A stretch of DNA of 64,000 nucleotides, taken from assembly GCA_027574665.1 (NCBI GenBank), contig CM050668.1, positions 8,208,001-8,272,000 on the forward strand, written 5' to 3'. The translations under genes were made by a program, and so were the position numbers. A model generated the notes under the pieces. That model was not told the origin of the DNA and made no database searches. It worked only from the letters and a program-made list of their open reading frames with translations. This stretch comes from Rhynochetos jubatus. Lineage: Eukaryota; Chordata; Aves; Eurypygiformes; Rhynochetidae. Shown here in pieces: positions 1-12,160 of the stretch. Each line of letters starts with the position of its first letter. Position 1 is the stretch's first letter.

Positions 1-189
1 CAAAGTGGACGTTAAGGACGCTACAAATACAGCATTCAGGGTAAGCAATGGTGCTTACAACACTGCAGTTCTCTCTACTTGTGCTGTTGGCATCTAATGT
101 TTCATTCTCTGCAGACCTCTGCAAGTTCTCAGAATCCATTTGTGGTTCCCACTGCTTACTGGTTACCTAACCTTGGGCCTTTTTTGTAG
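1..189 (+). CDS. Candidate 3' coding end of an unrecognised gene (two exons, partial)
   Basis: An open frame starts at base 2 and gives 13 codons (KVDVKDATNTAFR) ending in AGG at 38-40. A good donor, AGG|GTAAGC, follows at once. The presumed intron, 41-114, is 74 bp long. It has a CTAAT branch-like sequence (about 93-97) and a pyrimidine-rich stretch ending in CTCTGCAG. The second segment, 115-186, stays in the same frame (phase 0) for 24 codons (begins TSASSQNPFVVP) and stops at TAG, 187-189. The first segment keeps two CpGs in CpG-poor DNA, which fits exon sequence. An ATTAAA at 984-989 could be the polyadenylation signal of an 800-base 3' UTR. I do not recognise the peptide, and so few codons can stay open by chance. 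The gene body would lie to the left of the window. Confidence 0.25.
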
Positions 190-3100
190 CTGAGGAGGTT
201 CTTTCTGTACATGTAGTAGTGCAGGTCACGGAAGAAATGTCTGCTGGTGCAAAATCCCTAGTTGGAGCTGGCCACTCTTCCTCAGTGGCATGAACGTTGC
301 ACATCTTTCTGTGATGGTTGAAATCTTTGTTGGGACTTCCAGACTGCCTCAGAGACTATCAAAAGAAAAAGAGTGATTCATCAGAGAAGGAGACAGCCCA
401 TATTGCCTAACCTGGGGGTGTCACTCTGGTAACAGACTAGGGCAAACTTTTGTCTTGGCCCTTCAAAGCCAGTGTATTCATGATGAACTTTAGGAGCCGT
501 GACTAGTGCAGTGCTGGTTAAGAATAAGCTGTGTCATATTGAGTTAATTTGTTAGGACCATGTGCCAGCCCTCAATGCACGGGGACAATATTAGTACAAT
601 GGTACATCATGGACACTGGCCACGGAGTTGTTTTATGCATATCAAATCACATCTGTCTCCACATCAGTGTTTGCTGCCTTTACAGTGGGATGTTTATGGG
701 GCAGTACTGGAAGCAATTAAAAGAATTCCAATACTGTTGCAGGGGTAGTGAATGATATCCCAGATTATTGCAGTGAGGAACTTGTATCACAACACTCAGT
801 TATATCAGCAGAACTGAGGGGAAGAGCAGAAAACAGCAGCATTTTAATGGGGACAAGAAGGGAGAGGTGTAGTGGAGCAGGAATTTCTCATGCTGGTTTT
901 GCCACCAAGGAATACACTCTGTGTAACTATACTCTGCAAATTAAATGTTATGCTTTCATGCTCTTCCTATTCAGCATGCCTTAATTAAAAGCCCCTTTTC
1001 CTTTGGTTCATGGTTTCAAAACTGTAATGATGTTAAACAAACATACATCTGACTAAACTTGTATCTACCAGGGTAACTTTGTAATAGTTTGGTGAATAAC
1101 AGCATGTCAGTAAGGGTGGATACTGTATTGAAACCCAGGCAAGGCTTTGTCAGTGGGAGAGTGTGTCTTTCTGGGATATTGTGGATTTCAATGTACTCGC
1201 TTTTAAAGAAAAAGAAAAAAAGGTATGTTTTTCTTCAAAATTATTTAGATTTTGCAACTCTTCTGCCACAAGTCTTGCATTGATTTCCTGAATACTCTCT
1301 ACATAAAATATGAAAATGAGCATGGAACAACCATATTTCTGAATAGTGGAGCAGAAGAGCTGAAAAGTATTCATACACTTCAAAAGTGTCTTATGAATGA
1401 GCTTTTGTCCAGACTTGGTTACAAGAACATAAACAATATCATTCTTAGAATTGTAGGGCTGTAAGGATAAAAAAATCAGTGGCTTATGTAAACTAAATCC
1501 AGCTAATTAACACAAGATGATGGTATTTAGTTTCTCGGTTGTTTTCTGATAGCCGGTTGGCTTTCTGCTTGCCTGATTAATGCCAGACATTGCTGCAGCC
1601 AGTGTTGAACCAGAGCTTGCAGAGGAAGGAACAGCCCCTCCTTGTAGGTGTGCCAGGCTGTGTGGGTAGTTGTGGTTGGACGGGTGGGTTGAGTTGATGT
1701 GGTTGGGTGGTTTGATTTGTGGGCTGTGCTCTGCTTAGTACAAGAGTGCTGCTCTTCAGCTTTCCTGTAGAGGAATCCTCAATGTTTCTCTAATAACGAA
1801 AGTTTGTTATGCGAAGAAACTATTTTCTCCCAAATAGGTCAGGGAGTAAGAAGGAAAACTTTGACACTTACACAGAACAGTTTGTATTAGATTTTATTTG
1901 AATCTGTATTTTGGAAGGAATCCTTATTTTAGGTCAGCACTTCTGCATTAAGATGAGGAAACATGCTGTGCTGGATCCTGCCTATGCTGATCATATTCCT
2001 GCATCCCAGATTTTCAGTGTTAAGTATTTGGAAATGAGTTTGTGTAAAGAAATGAGTATGGTTTTGCTGTAGGTATTTGGAGGCTTGACGAGTTTGCTTT
2101 GTGCAGGATAGTTTAGGAAGTGGAAATAAAAAACATTTTGTTTCACAGAGAATTTTCTGAATTTGTTTCAAAACATATGCAATTTCTGTACTTCTGTTTT
2201 ATGAATTTAGAAGGTGAATCTAGGTAAAATGAGGCATAGTAGGGCATATACACAGAATATCATCATTGCCAGAAAGGTGATTGCATGCTCTAAGAATAAC
2301 ACGATGTTGGATTCTTTTTTTCCTCTTGGATTTTAGAATCAACCTACTGGTTCCTCCCTCAGTTTTAAAATCTCCTACTTGGTAACAAAAACTGACTTAA
2401 ATACTTGTTTCCAACAACTGCATCCTGCCCCAAAGATGTTACAAATAGCTACTTGCCAGCACTGCTATTGCTGCCCTGGTTTCTGAAACACCTCAGTCGT
2501 GATCATGAAGGAATCTCACAGTACCAGTCTGAAAGCCTGCCAGTGTAAGATTTAGAAGGATACTCCCTTCTTTTCTGACAGGACTCATTGCACAGAGAAT
2601 GCTCTACTGGCTGTGGCCTCAATTTTCAGGCTGAGACCCTGGGTATGTACATCCTGCTAAAGTAACATGATGCAGCACACCTATAGGTTTTTCTGCTTAC
2701 TGGTGTGTGACCACCGTTAACCGTCACTACTTTACCCCGCCAGGCTGCCCACACCTGTCCTCTACGATACAGAACGTGCTATTCCAAAACCAGACCTTCT
2801 GTGCTTACGTGTGTGTGTGACTGTTGGACTTGTCATGACTGTCAGCTCCCAGCTTCTTTCCCTTGCATTACACTGGTGAACTGGAACTCTGATAAAGGAG
2901 TTATGTACAGTGATGACAAGAATTGATTTCCAATTTCCTGTAGAATGACTCTATCATTGCTTGTGACTCAGGCAATTTAGCTTATATTACAGTGCTAGCT
3001 AGGGGCTATAGATCACCCTGACAGTCGTCTAGTCACAGAGCATGCTGATTTTGACAAGATATTGAAAGAGAGATTTTATGAGAGTTTCCTTTGTGAAACA

Positions 3101-6100
3101 GCTTAAAGTGCCATTTTCTGTTGTTGGATCATGTGTAAAGAGATTTTTGTATGAGGCAGAATAAAAGTATTGGGCTCAGTTTGTCTAATTTGACTTTAAT
3201 CTTTGTGCTTGAGAGCCTGTGGAGAAACTGAACAGCGCTCTTGCCATATCCTGGTTTAGGATATGCAAGTATCTGTGTTAGGTTAGACAGATGTCCAGCA
3301 TCTTTCTAGGAGTGGCAAGAAGCAGATGCTTAGGGCAAGAGTATAAGGAATGAGGCAGCTGTGAGGGTGGTCGTTTCCTGGATATGCCCTGGCAGATTCA
3401 GCAGTCAGTGATCTGGAGCCTTGCTGGGTTGGGTGAATAACACCATACAGAAGCAGATGCTATTGCTGCCCTCATTCAAGGATTTCTGTTGCAGAATGAT
3501 GATCTGATTTGCTCTCTCACTACTGGAAGCTATAGCACTCTGCTTTTTAGTGATCTCAGCATCTTCCGGCACTGCTGACCTGCAGGTAGAGTTGTGTGGG
3601 AGTTCAGTGTCCCCTTGCTAACACAAACAGCTTCAAGCATGCCCTTATTCAGCTGTGTCATTGCTAACTTGAGTGCAAGGCCCCTGTGACTGCTGGGGTG
3701 AGGACTGAGGGACAGGGAGTGACTTGGGCTTCTCTAACGTTCAGTTGTAAAAAGACAGGAGTGGACTTCAGCTGGGAAGGTCTCCCAGTGTCCCAGCTGT
3801 GGCTGCAGTGCAGGCCGTGATGGCAGCAAGTGATGTGCTGTTTAGTGGGGCTGAGTGTTGCTGTGCTGCATGTGTGCCCTGAGAGGGCTCAGTACAGATA
3901 ACAGAATTTTAATAATGCATCCCTTTGGACATCAAGAAAGATATTTTAGGGCAGTCTGTGTCTGTTCATAAGAAGCAGCCCATTTTGGTTTAGGTGCTTT
4001 GCTGAGCAAGTCCACTTTTATGATGCCTCGGACACTCACGTTCCTCATCAATTTAATATCTGATTGCTTTGCACTTCATCCTCTCGAGTGCATCTGGAAT
4101 GGGAGATGCTCACATGCAACATTAGTTGTTGGCAAATGGAGAATGTAGAGGAAAACTTATAAAGGTGGGTAGTTACCGGAAGATGTAGAGAATTCTTCAG
4201 AAGTTGTGAAATCTCTTTCCCTCTTTCTTTTTGCATTTTTAAATGAAATATCTCAAAATGTTAAAGGCTTTCTATTTCAGTTAAACTTTAAGTATTTTTG
4301 AGAACTGGTCTGTGTTATTTCTTTAACTTCCCTAAGAACCTCATGAGTCAGGGAATTAAACCAGGGGTTCCTAACATTGTAATGGCATGAGTTGCCTCTG
4401 CCTCCTCAGGTTAAATGGAGCAGAAGTAGCCCTGGCTGGTCAGTTTTGCCAAAACTTTTTCTTACGTAAAGAGTATAAGGGTAACGTCAGAATTCAGGCT
4501 TGGACAGCCCTGTACAGAAACAGGGCATTTAAATGATTAGCACGTGAATTCTTATAAAAATGTGAGTCAGGCACAACTGTCCTCCTCTAAAGTGACTTCC
4601 CTAAATTAAACCAATTCTCTTTCCATCTTTAAATGACTGTTTAGGGTTTCATTTTCCTCAGATCGTCAGGCAGGACGAGAACTAATGAGACCAAGCTTGA
4701 AGTATTGGATTTTTAATTGGATTTTCAGATTCAGCATCTAGAGTAAAATGACAGTTATGAAAGTAAACCATGGCTGATGTTAAGCCTGAAACTTATTTTT
4801 TCAAATGATTCTTGGGGGCAAAGGTGAAGACTTTATGTGGAGGGAGGAAAGAGAATGTCCCTTCTATTATGAAAACTTCTGAGGTGCTACCTGAATTCAC
4901 ATGAAGCTCTTTGGGAACTTGTTCTGTAGTAGACTTCAGGGTTTTCTTGTCTAAATTGTGCTATGTGTTTTATTTGGGTTATAACAGCCATAACAGGCTT
5001 AGCCTAGGAAAAATGATTCTGAGAAGATGTAATAGCAGCTTCACAAGGAAATAAGGCTTTTCACAAGAGGTAGATTGAGCTAATTATGCAAATATGAAAA
5101 AGCTTTGAAAAATGGTGGTGTGTTTGGAGGAGGTATGAGTGCCAAAGTATTAAAAGTATGTTTAATAATGATGGGAAATGTTAAGAGTAGTTCTCTTCAG
5201 ACTGTTTCATTGAGAATACATCTGTGTTTTGTCTGAAATAAGCAGAATTCCATGAGATTTTCACTTGGAAGTCTTGTGAGCTGATAGCTAAATTTCCTTT
5301 TCCTATTACACTGTCAGAGAACAGTGATAGGTTGATGAAATGTGATAGTATTGATTTCAGTATTTCTTATGATTTCAACCATGGGTTTATGCTTTCAAAA
5401 TAGTGATTATGCAGTGCAAATTTTGTCCTCCATTTGTGGTATAGCATTTGAGGTGGAAAGAGCTATTTGTTGTCTCATTGTTTTGAAAACTTTGTGAAAA
5501 TGTTTGGCTATTATGGTATGTTACACTCTGGTAAATTTAGAAGGAAGCTCCCTGATGCTCTGCATTCGTCCAAGTCTACCTTATATACAAGTTTGGCTTT
5601 TACCTCACTGTCCTTATTGCAGAATAATCCATCTTTGACAACTTAGGTGGGAAGGAAACAGGCTAAAAATCAACAAAAACAACAACAAAAGACACCACAA
5701 ACTGGGAAATGCTCTCTACCCTTAGCATTGGAGAACAATCTCAAACACACATTCCAGCCTGGCTACACATATGGAAAGGCTCAGGTAACAGCAAGTATAA
5801 GACAGTGGTACCTGTACACATTAATTAGTATATCACAGCATACTTGTTTTTCTGTGTAATGCAATGACACTTTTCCCTCCCGCCTTAGTAATTAATTAGT
5901 GTGTGGAAAACATTTAAGAAATTTAAAGCTCTCAGTAAGAGGTAAATGCTATTAATTGCAATTACCGAGTAGGTTATTTCTTAGCTTTCATATGGTTCCA
6001 TTCCCTTGGGATAAACACCAAGGGATGTACACCTTCAGGGTAACTTGATAACTCCTGTTCTCATAGCAAAGCTGGAGATTATAGTTTGTACTTGTTTTGT

Positions 6101-6667
6101 AAGCGGGAGGAGGAACTGACTACAATGCTAGAAATTTTCTAGGGATTACTCAGGTTTCTTCTAATTACAGCATAGTAAAAATACCTTGTCTGCAAAACCA
6201 TCAGGTTTGCTGAAATAAAATCCCAGTTAGGTCTCTTAACCTGAGTGATTGCTTGACCTGCAGTTCTGAAGAGTGCTGTCTGGGCCTGTGCAAACAGTGA
6301 TTCAGCTCATCTGTCCCCAAAAGTGTGTTTTTCACCTTAATCTTCCTGTGTTTCTTTCTCTGTACCTTACTAAGCCTCTGACAGTGTCACTCATATTGTG
6401 CTGCATTAATGGCTTTAGAGGATTGAATGTGACAATATAATGGCTCTGCTCATACCTGTCGGGTACAAGCTGTATTAAGCAGTGCATGTGAGGCATTTTT
6501 AGCCTGTGATCAAAGTGATTGTGGAAGATGTGCCCCAGGGGTCTTACTTAATTTCTGTAGAAATTACTTAGACAAATAAAGAATTGCTGAGAGGACAGCA
6601 TGATGGGGGAGGTGCTCTTGCTTCTGGGAATTAGGTCTGTAGCCTCACTGGGGTGACAGAGGTGCAC
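190..6667. other. Non-coding stretch; first 800 bases possibly 3' UTR
   Basis: No gene is supported here. If the exons at 1-189 are real, 190 to about 1010 would be their 3' UTR, ending after the ATTAAA at 984-989. Simple tracts are a purine run at 1206-1223, a G-rich and T-rich stretch at 1661-1712 with four separated GGG runs, and an AAC-rich microsatellite seed at about 5665-5690. A small hairpin lies at 3245-3265 (CATATCCT, 5-base loop, AGGATATG). Open frames here are at most 80 codons and look random. Confidence 0.5.
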
Positions 6668-7178
6668 TAGGACATGACTGGACTGCTGCAATAGATGATA
6701 GGCCCTTTAGGAAGGTCAGGTTGGGAGTGGCGAGGAAGAGTTGTCTTTTATGTGAGAGAGCAGCAGGAATGCATGGAGTTCTGCCTTGAGGCAGATGATG
6801 AACTTGTAGATCCTATAGACTGAGGACTGATGGGCAGGAAAACACCTTGTCAGAAAAAGCCTTATGAGTGCTTCTGGACCAGAAGTCGATGATGAGCCAG
6901 AAAAGAAGGCCAATGTATCCTGGACTGCATTAGGAAGGGTGTAACCAGCAGGTTGAGAGAGATGACCCTTCCTGACTGCATAGCACTGTTGAGAGTGCTG
7001 TGTCCAGTTCAGAGCTCCCCAGTGGCAACAGGGACAAGGAGGTGTCCTTCAGGATAGTCAAAGCCTGACTGAACAGGGCCCCTAGCAACCTGCTTCACTG
7101 ACCCTCCTTGAGCAGCGGGTGGGACTAGGTGCTCTCTAGAGGTCCCTTCCGATGCTGACTATTCTGTGGTTCTGCGAT
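6668..7178 (+). mobile_element. CR1 LINE fragment, endonuclease piece joined to 3' piece
   Basis: The left part, to about 6830, resembles the CR1 ORF2 endonuclease region. One frame reads VVFYVREQQECMEFCL and then an acidic DDE-like run before a stop near 6822. The right part, from about 6890, resembles the CR1 3' region: a stretch about adjacent fragments 'gccaatgtatcctggactgc', then 'gagcagcgggtgggactagg', then 'ggtcccttccgatgctgact' and a terminus like ATTCTGTGGTTCTG. The whole reverse-transcriptase region between them is missing, so this is an internally deleted copy or two separate insertions. It has no intact frame. The exact left edge and the junction (about 6830-6890) are approximate. 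Confidence 0.85.
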
Positions 7179-7935
7179 ATCTGTATTCACTCCAGAGATT
7201 ATCTGTATGCAAACAATGCTTGTTATCTTCGTAAAGCAAGCAGTTCCTGAGCGGTATATAGCACTCAAGTTTCAGTAGGGGAGCATACAATGCAACTTAC
7301 TATGATTGGCTGTTATGTGCTAGTGAACTGCAGGTGATCAATATGGTTCTTATGCTGAAATAAGGTCATAATGGGGATCTCTCTGACAAAGGTTGATTCG
7401 GGAGATAGAACTGGAATCTGAAGACGTTCGTGTCTCTGCACTGAGTAACTGCAAGGGAATTTGAGGTTTTTGTTTTCAGTGCTGGCATAACAAACCTGGG
7501 TAATTGTACATGGTAACAACACCTACATTACCTTAATAATAAGGTGATTATTCTTGGCCTGCCTATAAGCTATAAAAAAGGTAGCCTCTACAGAGATATT
7601 AGCCAAGGGGTTCCACGTATGGGAGGAAAGGGAAACAAAGGAAACTGGAGTGTATTGTGTAAGTCAGAATACCATTAGCAGCTCTAGATCTGTCCCAATG
7701 AGCTACATGGGACTTTCATTCAGAATGTCAAGCTGAGAAAATAATTCTTAGAAGGACAAGAGCACTGCGAAATAGAAATTACTCCTGTCCAAGTGTTGCT
7801 TTGTGGTTAGTAGTGTTGGGGAAAAAATGGTCTTGTAGAAGTCAATGTTTTAAGAGGGATCAGGTGTTAGACTGATCTGGTATCAGCTCTCCTTGGCTGA
7901 TCAGATTTTACTGCGTATTGCAGTTGACTAGCAGG

Positions 7936-8045
7936 TAGCAGATATGGTCAGGGTATCTGCAGATATGTTTATAATAATGGCTGATAGGCGCTAACACAGT
8001 TGCAGATGATCTGCAGATAAAATATCTGCAGCCAGGCAGATAAAA
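7936..8045. repeat. Cluster of CAGATA/TATCTG palindromes with GATA-type sites
   Basis: The word CAGATA or its complement recurs at short intervals. TATCTGCAGATA (7954-7965) is a perfect 12-bp palindrome. ATCTGCAGAT recurs at 8009-8018. CTGCAGATA (8011-8019), a 3-base AAA loop and TATCTGCAG (8023-8031) form a perfect 9-bp hairpin. AGATAA, the usual GATA-factor core, occurs at 8015-8020 and 8038-8043, with further GATA words at 7941 and about 7983. The repetition is seen directly; a role as a GATA-factor-bound element is inference. Confidence 0.45.
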
Positions 8046-8168
8046 TTCAAGGTGTAAAGCGTTGGGAGTATGGTTACTATGAAGGTGGTGCACAGAAGCA
8101 GCGGTCAGGTGTTCCTCCTTGGGCTGTCTCGGGGGCAATGGGTGCAGAAAATAGCTCCTTTTCAATAA

Positions 8169-8218
8169 GCTGTGTGCACTGGGGTCAAGTCATTTGCTCT
8201 CCACTGTGCAAGTTTTTT
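8169..8218 (+). repeat. Possible MIR/CORE-SINE remnant
   Basis: The segment reads GCTGTGTG, then GGGTCAAGTCATTTG, CTCT, CTGTGC and AGTTT in the same order and spacing as the best-conserved part of MIR-type SINEs ('gctgtgtgaccttgggcaag', then 'cacttaacctctctgtgcct'). Amniote-wide MIR-like elements are known in birds. The match is only about 50 bases, with no recognisable tRNA-like head or tail, so chance or another family is possible. Confidence 0.35.
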
Positions 8219-10914
8219 TCCAGTGATATCCACTTCGTAACAGAAATGTGTTCAAAAGATTAGTGGCAGCACACTTGGAAGCTGGAATCACTCAGGACTA
8301 ATAATATAATTACTCTATAAAGCCATGTGTAAAGCAATTATGGACTATTGTTCTCCTTTGTTCGATATCTTTATAAAGTGGGCCATCTTGGCAGGCTGTG
8401 ATGTGACTGTGTTGAGCTGGCTGTTATGTAAGAATAAGAATAATCTGTGCACATATTTAGAAAAGAAAAATGATGCTTTTGCAGTATGACTGTGAATTGT
8501 TTACGTGTAAAAATCTTTGTACAGAAACAGCTTGCTGTTATAAGTTATAATGTGGCCAGTGTTTTTTCAATAGGTAGTCTTGTAACTTGTCTAGAAAGCT
8601 TTTTGTGGGTTTTTTTGGTTGTTTTTCCCTCTCCCTAAGAAGAACATTATTAAATGTGTTGTTTAGATGCTAGAGGTATTGTAATTATTGGAAATAAGAA
8701 CTATTATAAGTAGAATGTGGGGGTGTTAAACTTTTCAGTTAACAAGCTCTTACCTTCTAATTTTTACCTAATTCTGCAGAGGGGTTGTATGAATAGCTGT
8801 AACCTGTCAGTATCTGCTTAGGTTTTATTTGTTACTGGGTGTGGGAATTGTATTTTTTTTTATGTGCTTAAGCCTCAATATCTATTTTGGCTGAATGTAC
8901 ATGAAGTGTCAAGCCAGGGTGAGGTTCCCAAGGATGGCCTAAGTTACTGCTGAAAGTGGTTGTCCCACTCACTCGCATGCTGCTGTCAGATCCTCTTGTC
9001 AACCAAGTCAGCCTCTTTCAAATGGGAGAAAACTCAGCAGAAACGGACTTGTTCACTGCTGAGTTAGTGAGCTGAACTGGCTCTCTGAGATTAGACAAGT
9101 GCTAGAGCCAGCACTAAAGGGAGGGAGTGGGATTGCGTGTGGCTAAAACTGCGTGGGGGAAGAGGGAGATGGGAAACGGCAGGGAGGAGTAGCAGCAGCA
9201 GCAAGATGTTAGGTCACTGCCACATTCAGCCTGAGAGGGATGTGTGGTTGAGCTCTATTTTGGCTTCTTGCCAGGTAATGCAATACACGCAAAAGGGAAA
9301 AAGCACTGTCACCGAGTAGTTTTTCCGGACAACATGTGGAGGATCATTGGTGTATGTCACTAGTGTGGAGCATCAATTCTTTCAGAGTTTCACAGCTATT
9401 GTGATAAGCGCTGTGCTTCCTAGCCCATAAAAACTGTAAAACACATGGCTGTAGAGGAGTGGAATGCTTGTATTAAAGGGCATATGAAAATCTAGTTATA
9501 CTATAATTTATGTTGAATATGAAATCTTTTTGTTTAAATCTCTTTGGCAAGGACTGTAGTTTATATACCATAACTTGTATATGCCCTGATACTACACGTT
9601 GAGAGTTGGGAGCAAGTTAGTTCTGTGCCTGCTCTAGCCTGGGGAGAACCTACCTTGTCAGCAGTAATGTTTTAGACAGGATGCATGTGTTTGTGACATC
9701 AGTATTGCCTTTGGCTCAATTCAACTGAAGACCTGGTGATAAGGTGCATTTTGTGTGCACTGGAGCTTGTTGAATCACTGCTATAGGTGACAGAGAACAC
9801 TGAGCTGCGAAGGAGAGGGCTAATATTAATCTGTAGGTAGTAGGAGGTTCACCTGCAGAGAATGGTTAATTTGTGCTGTAGCAAATGTGGACTGCCTTAC
9901 CAGGATGCGTAGTTGTAGCACAGTGTAGGTACATACTGGTCTCAATTTGTTAGGCTGAATTTGTTAAAATATTAAATAGATTTCAGTTTACAGAACACAT
10001 GCAAATTTCTGAAGGAGCTTTAAAGATTAATATTTACTAATATCTTGTGTACAGAAAAACAAGTGATCAGGCAGTGGTGGAGTTGAAGCTTGAAGAGAAA
10101 TTGAAAGCATTAATCAAAATCTCAGATGTAAGCAGAGAGGGGCAAATGTTACAAAATATTTCCAAAATTTTACTTTTCCATGTTTTTTCTCTAACCAAAG
10201 TTAGAGGAAACTTCGTAATATGGGGACTGAGAGAACCAAACACTTCCACTCCAAAGACATTTTCCTGCTGTTTGATGGAAAAAACCAGTTTGATGGGGAA
10301 AAGCAGGCCAGCCGTTCTTCTTTTGCCTTTTGTTAAAACTTGCTTTTTATTATAAAGGAGTGGGTAATAATAATGATAACAAAAAGAGCGCTAGGGGTTA
10401 GAACTCATTGTTATTTATTGCATTCTGTGTTTCCAAGTGAAGGAAATCTTTGTTCTCTGCAGCTCTGAAGGGTGCATCATTAAATTAGGTGCCTACACTT
10501 AAAGAGCTCCTCAGAGGAACTCTGACTTCCTCTCGTTATTTTCTGTTGGCAAAATATTCTTAATAATGTGATATCACAACAGTTGGGCAATTGAGTATGA
10601 AATGAATAATCTTAGATTACAGAAATGCTGGAGAAGTTGAACGTAATGGTGTTATCTCCCACTTGGCTTCCTGGGAGTCACTGAGTAACTTGTACAAGAA
10701 GGGATTATGCTTCCCAAGCGTTTATCTTGAAACTTTTCTACATGAGTAAAACACAATATGAGAAGTTATGTGTCTCTGTTGAATAAAGCATCACAAGAAT
10801 TCATCCATCTTTACCATATGTAACTCTTATTTCCCACATTAAAATCCTATATGCAAACCCTGAAAACCCTGGTAGGTTATACACTTGAGTTCACAGGAAA
10901 TACTGAAGAGTCGC

Positions 10915-10960
10915 TTCCCCCCACCCCCTCGACCCCCTTTCTCTCTTTTTTTTCTTCTAG
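10915..10960 (+). other. C-rich/T-rich pyrimidine tract ending in AG
   Basis: A 44-base almost pure pyrimidine tract is followed by AG at 10959-10960, a strong splice-acceptor-like signal. The frame after it stays open to 11154 and reads RLRGCARLEFALLLHGANTD near its start, loosely like the end of an ankyrin repeat. No donor follows and no ankyrin consensus surrounds it, so I do not call an exon. On the minus strand the same tract holds three long G runs (5, 5 and 6 bases) and could form a folded G structure. Confidence 0.3.
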
Positions 10961-12091
10961 ATAGGTTGCGTGGTTGTGCTAGGCTTGAATTTGCACTTCT
11001 GCTACATGGTGCTAATACTGATAACTTCCAGTTTTGTTGGCTGGGATGTTCTTCACTGATGGCCTGTGCTGCTTCTCTGGATGCAAAGTATGACCCAGGA
11101 AGTGCTGTGCTTGTTACCTGGCTGAATTTTAATTTGGTCACGAGTTTGTCCTGATTCCGCTTTGCGTGCTGCCTCGAGACCCAGGCTCGGTGATGGAATC
11201 TAACTAGGAATTTTATATGTGGTGTTAATTTTTTTCTGTTGGAATCTGAATGCCAAACGACTGTAATCGGAACATTAGGAAGAATCTTCCAGTGAATATT
11301 GCTGAACTGTGTATAAAGCATCATGAAAGTATTTCAGGTGTGTACATGAGACTCTGCTCCTTGAAACATCATAGAATTCTTTGAAGTGGAGGTGTCTGCA
11401 GCATTAATAATATACAAATTTGGCATGATAGCAGGAAAGAGCTGTCATGAGGCATTGTCAGTTCACCTGCTGGAGCCTTTAAAGTGCTAATTTAGATACC
11501 TAAAATAAGCTTAGACCAGAGATACTTTGCAAATCTAAACTTGGCCACTTCAGGCAGGGTTGAGGTAGGAAAAGGGGTTTCCCTTGTTTAAAGTGAAGGG
11601 GAAAGAAGACGTAGAACTGGAAAAGGACACACAAATGACAGGAAATAACTTCTTTGAAGGCTCGTGCAGTCATGGCATGTATTTGTCTGCCTTTTTAACC
11701 CCTCTCAAACTACTTCTTTAACATCTCTTAACCAGATTTGAGTCTCTACTCAAACATACTGTGTTCCTTCAAGAACTTAGTTGGTTAAAACAGCTTTTGT
11801 GCAAAAGCCTGCAACATGAGCTGACTTCTCAAGTGGGACCCCCCCCACACACACGAGAGAGTGTTCTTTTGCATAGCTAAACTGGAAAAGTGTTCCCATG
11901 TCAGGGAGCAGAAGGACAGGACAGGCCGGTAGCCAAAGCTGGTGACAGCCCAGGGTGGGCAATGGCTGCCACACTGGCAGGGCAGAGCCCCACACACCTG
12001 GGAGAGCGAAGGCAACAACCACAGCTATCCTGGAACTCCAAAAATGAACTCGGGGACAGAGCTGGGGACAGGCACAGCTATGATACAGCTT

Positions 12092-12160
12092 GGGCTGGGC
12101 CTGAAGGGCCTGGGCTTGAGCTTAGATGGAGCCCCTGGGGGAGATCCCAGCCCCAGCCCC
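12092..12160. other. G-quadruplex motif (+) beside a C-rich partner (G4 on -)
   Basis: Four GGG runs lie at 12092-12094, 12097-12099, 12106-12108 and 12112-12114, with loops of 2, 6 and 3 bases. This meets the canonical G3+N1-7 rule on the plus strand. About 20 bases on, C runs at 12132-12135, 12146-12148, 12151-12154 and 12157-12160 (loops 10, 2, 2) give a near-canonical motif on the minus strand. Both sit inside a GC-richer block (about 11890-12235) in AT-rich surroundings. Confidence 0.6.

Noticed and set aside
10839..11324. 161-codon minus-strand open frame, the longest in the window
   Set aside because: It crosses the pyrimidine tract and translates there into a low-complexity Arg/Lys/Gly run. 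It has no domain and no start or splice context, and the plus-strand signal of the same tract explains its base composition.
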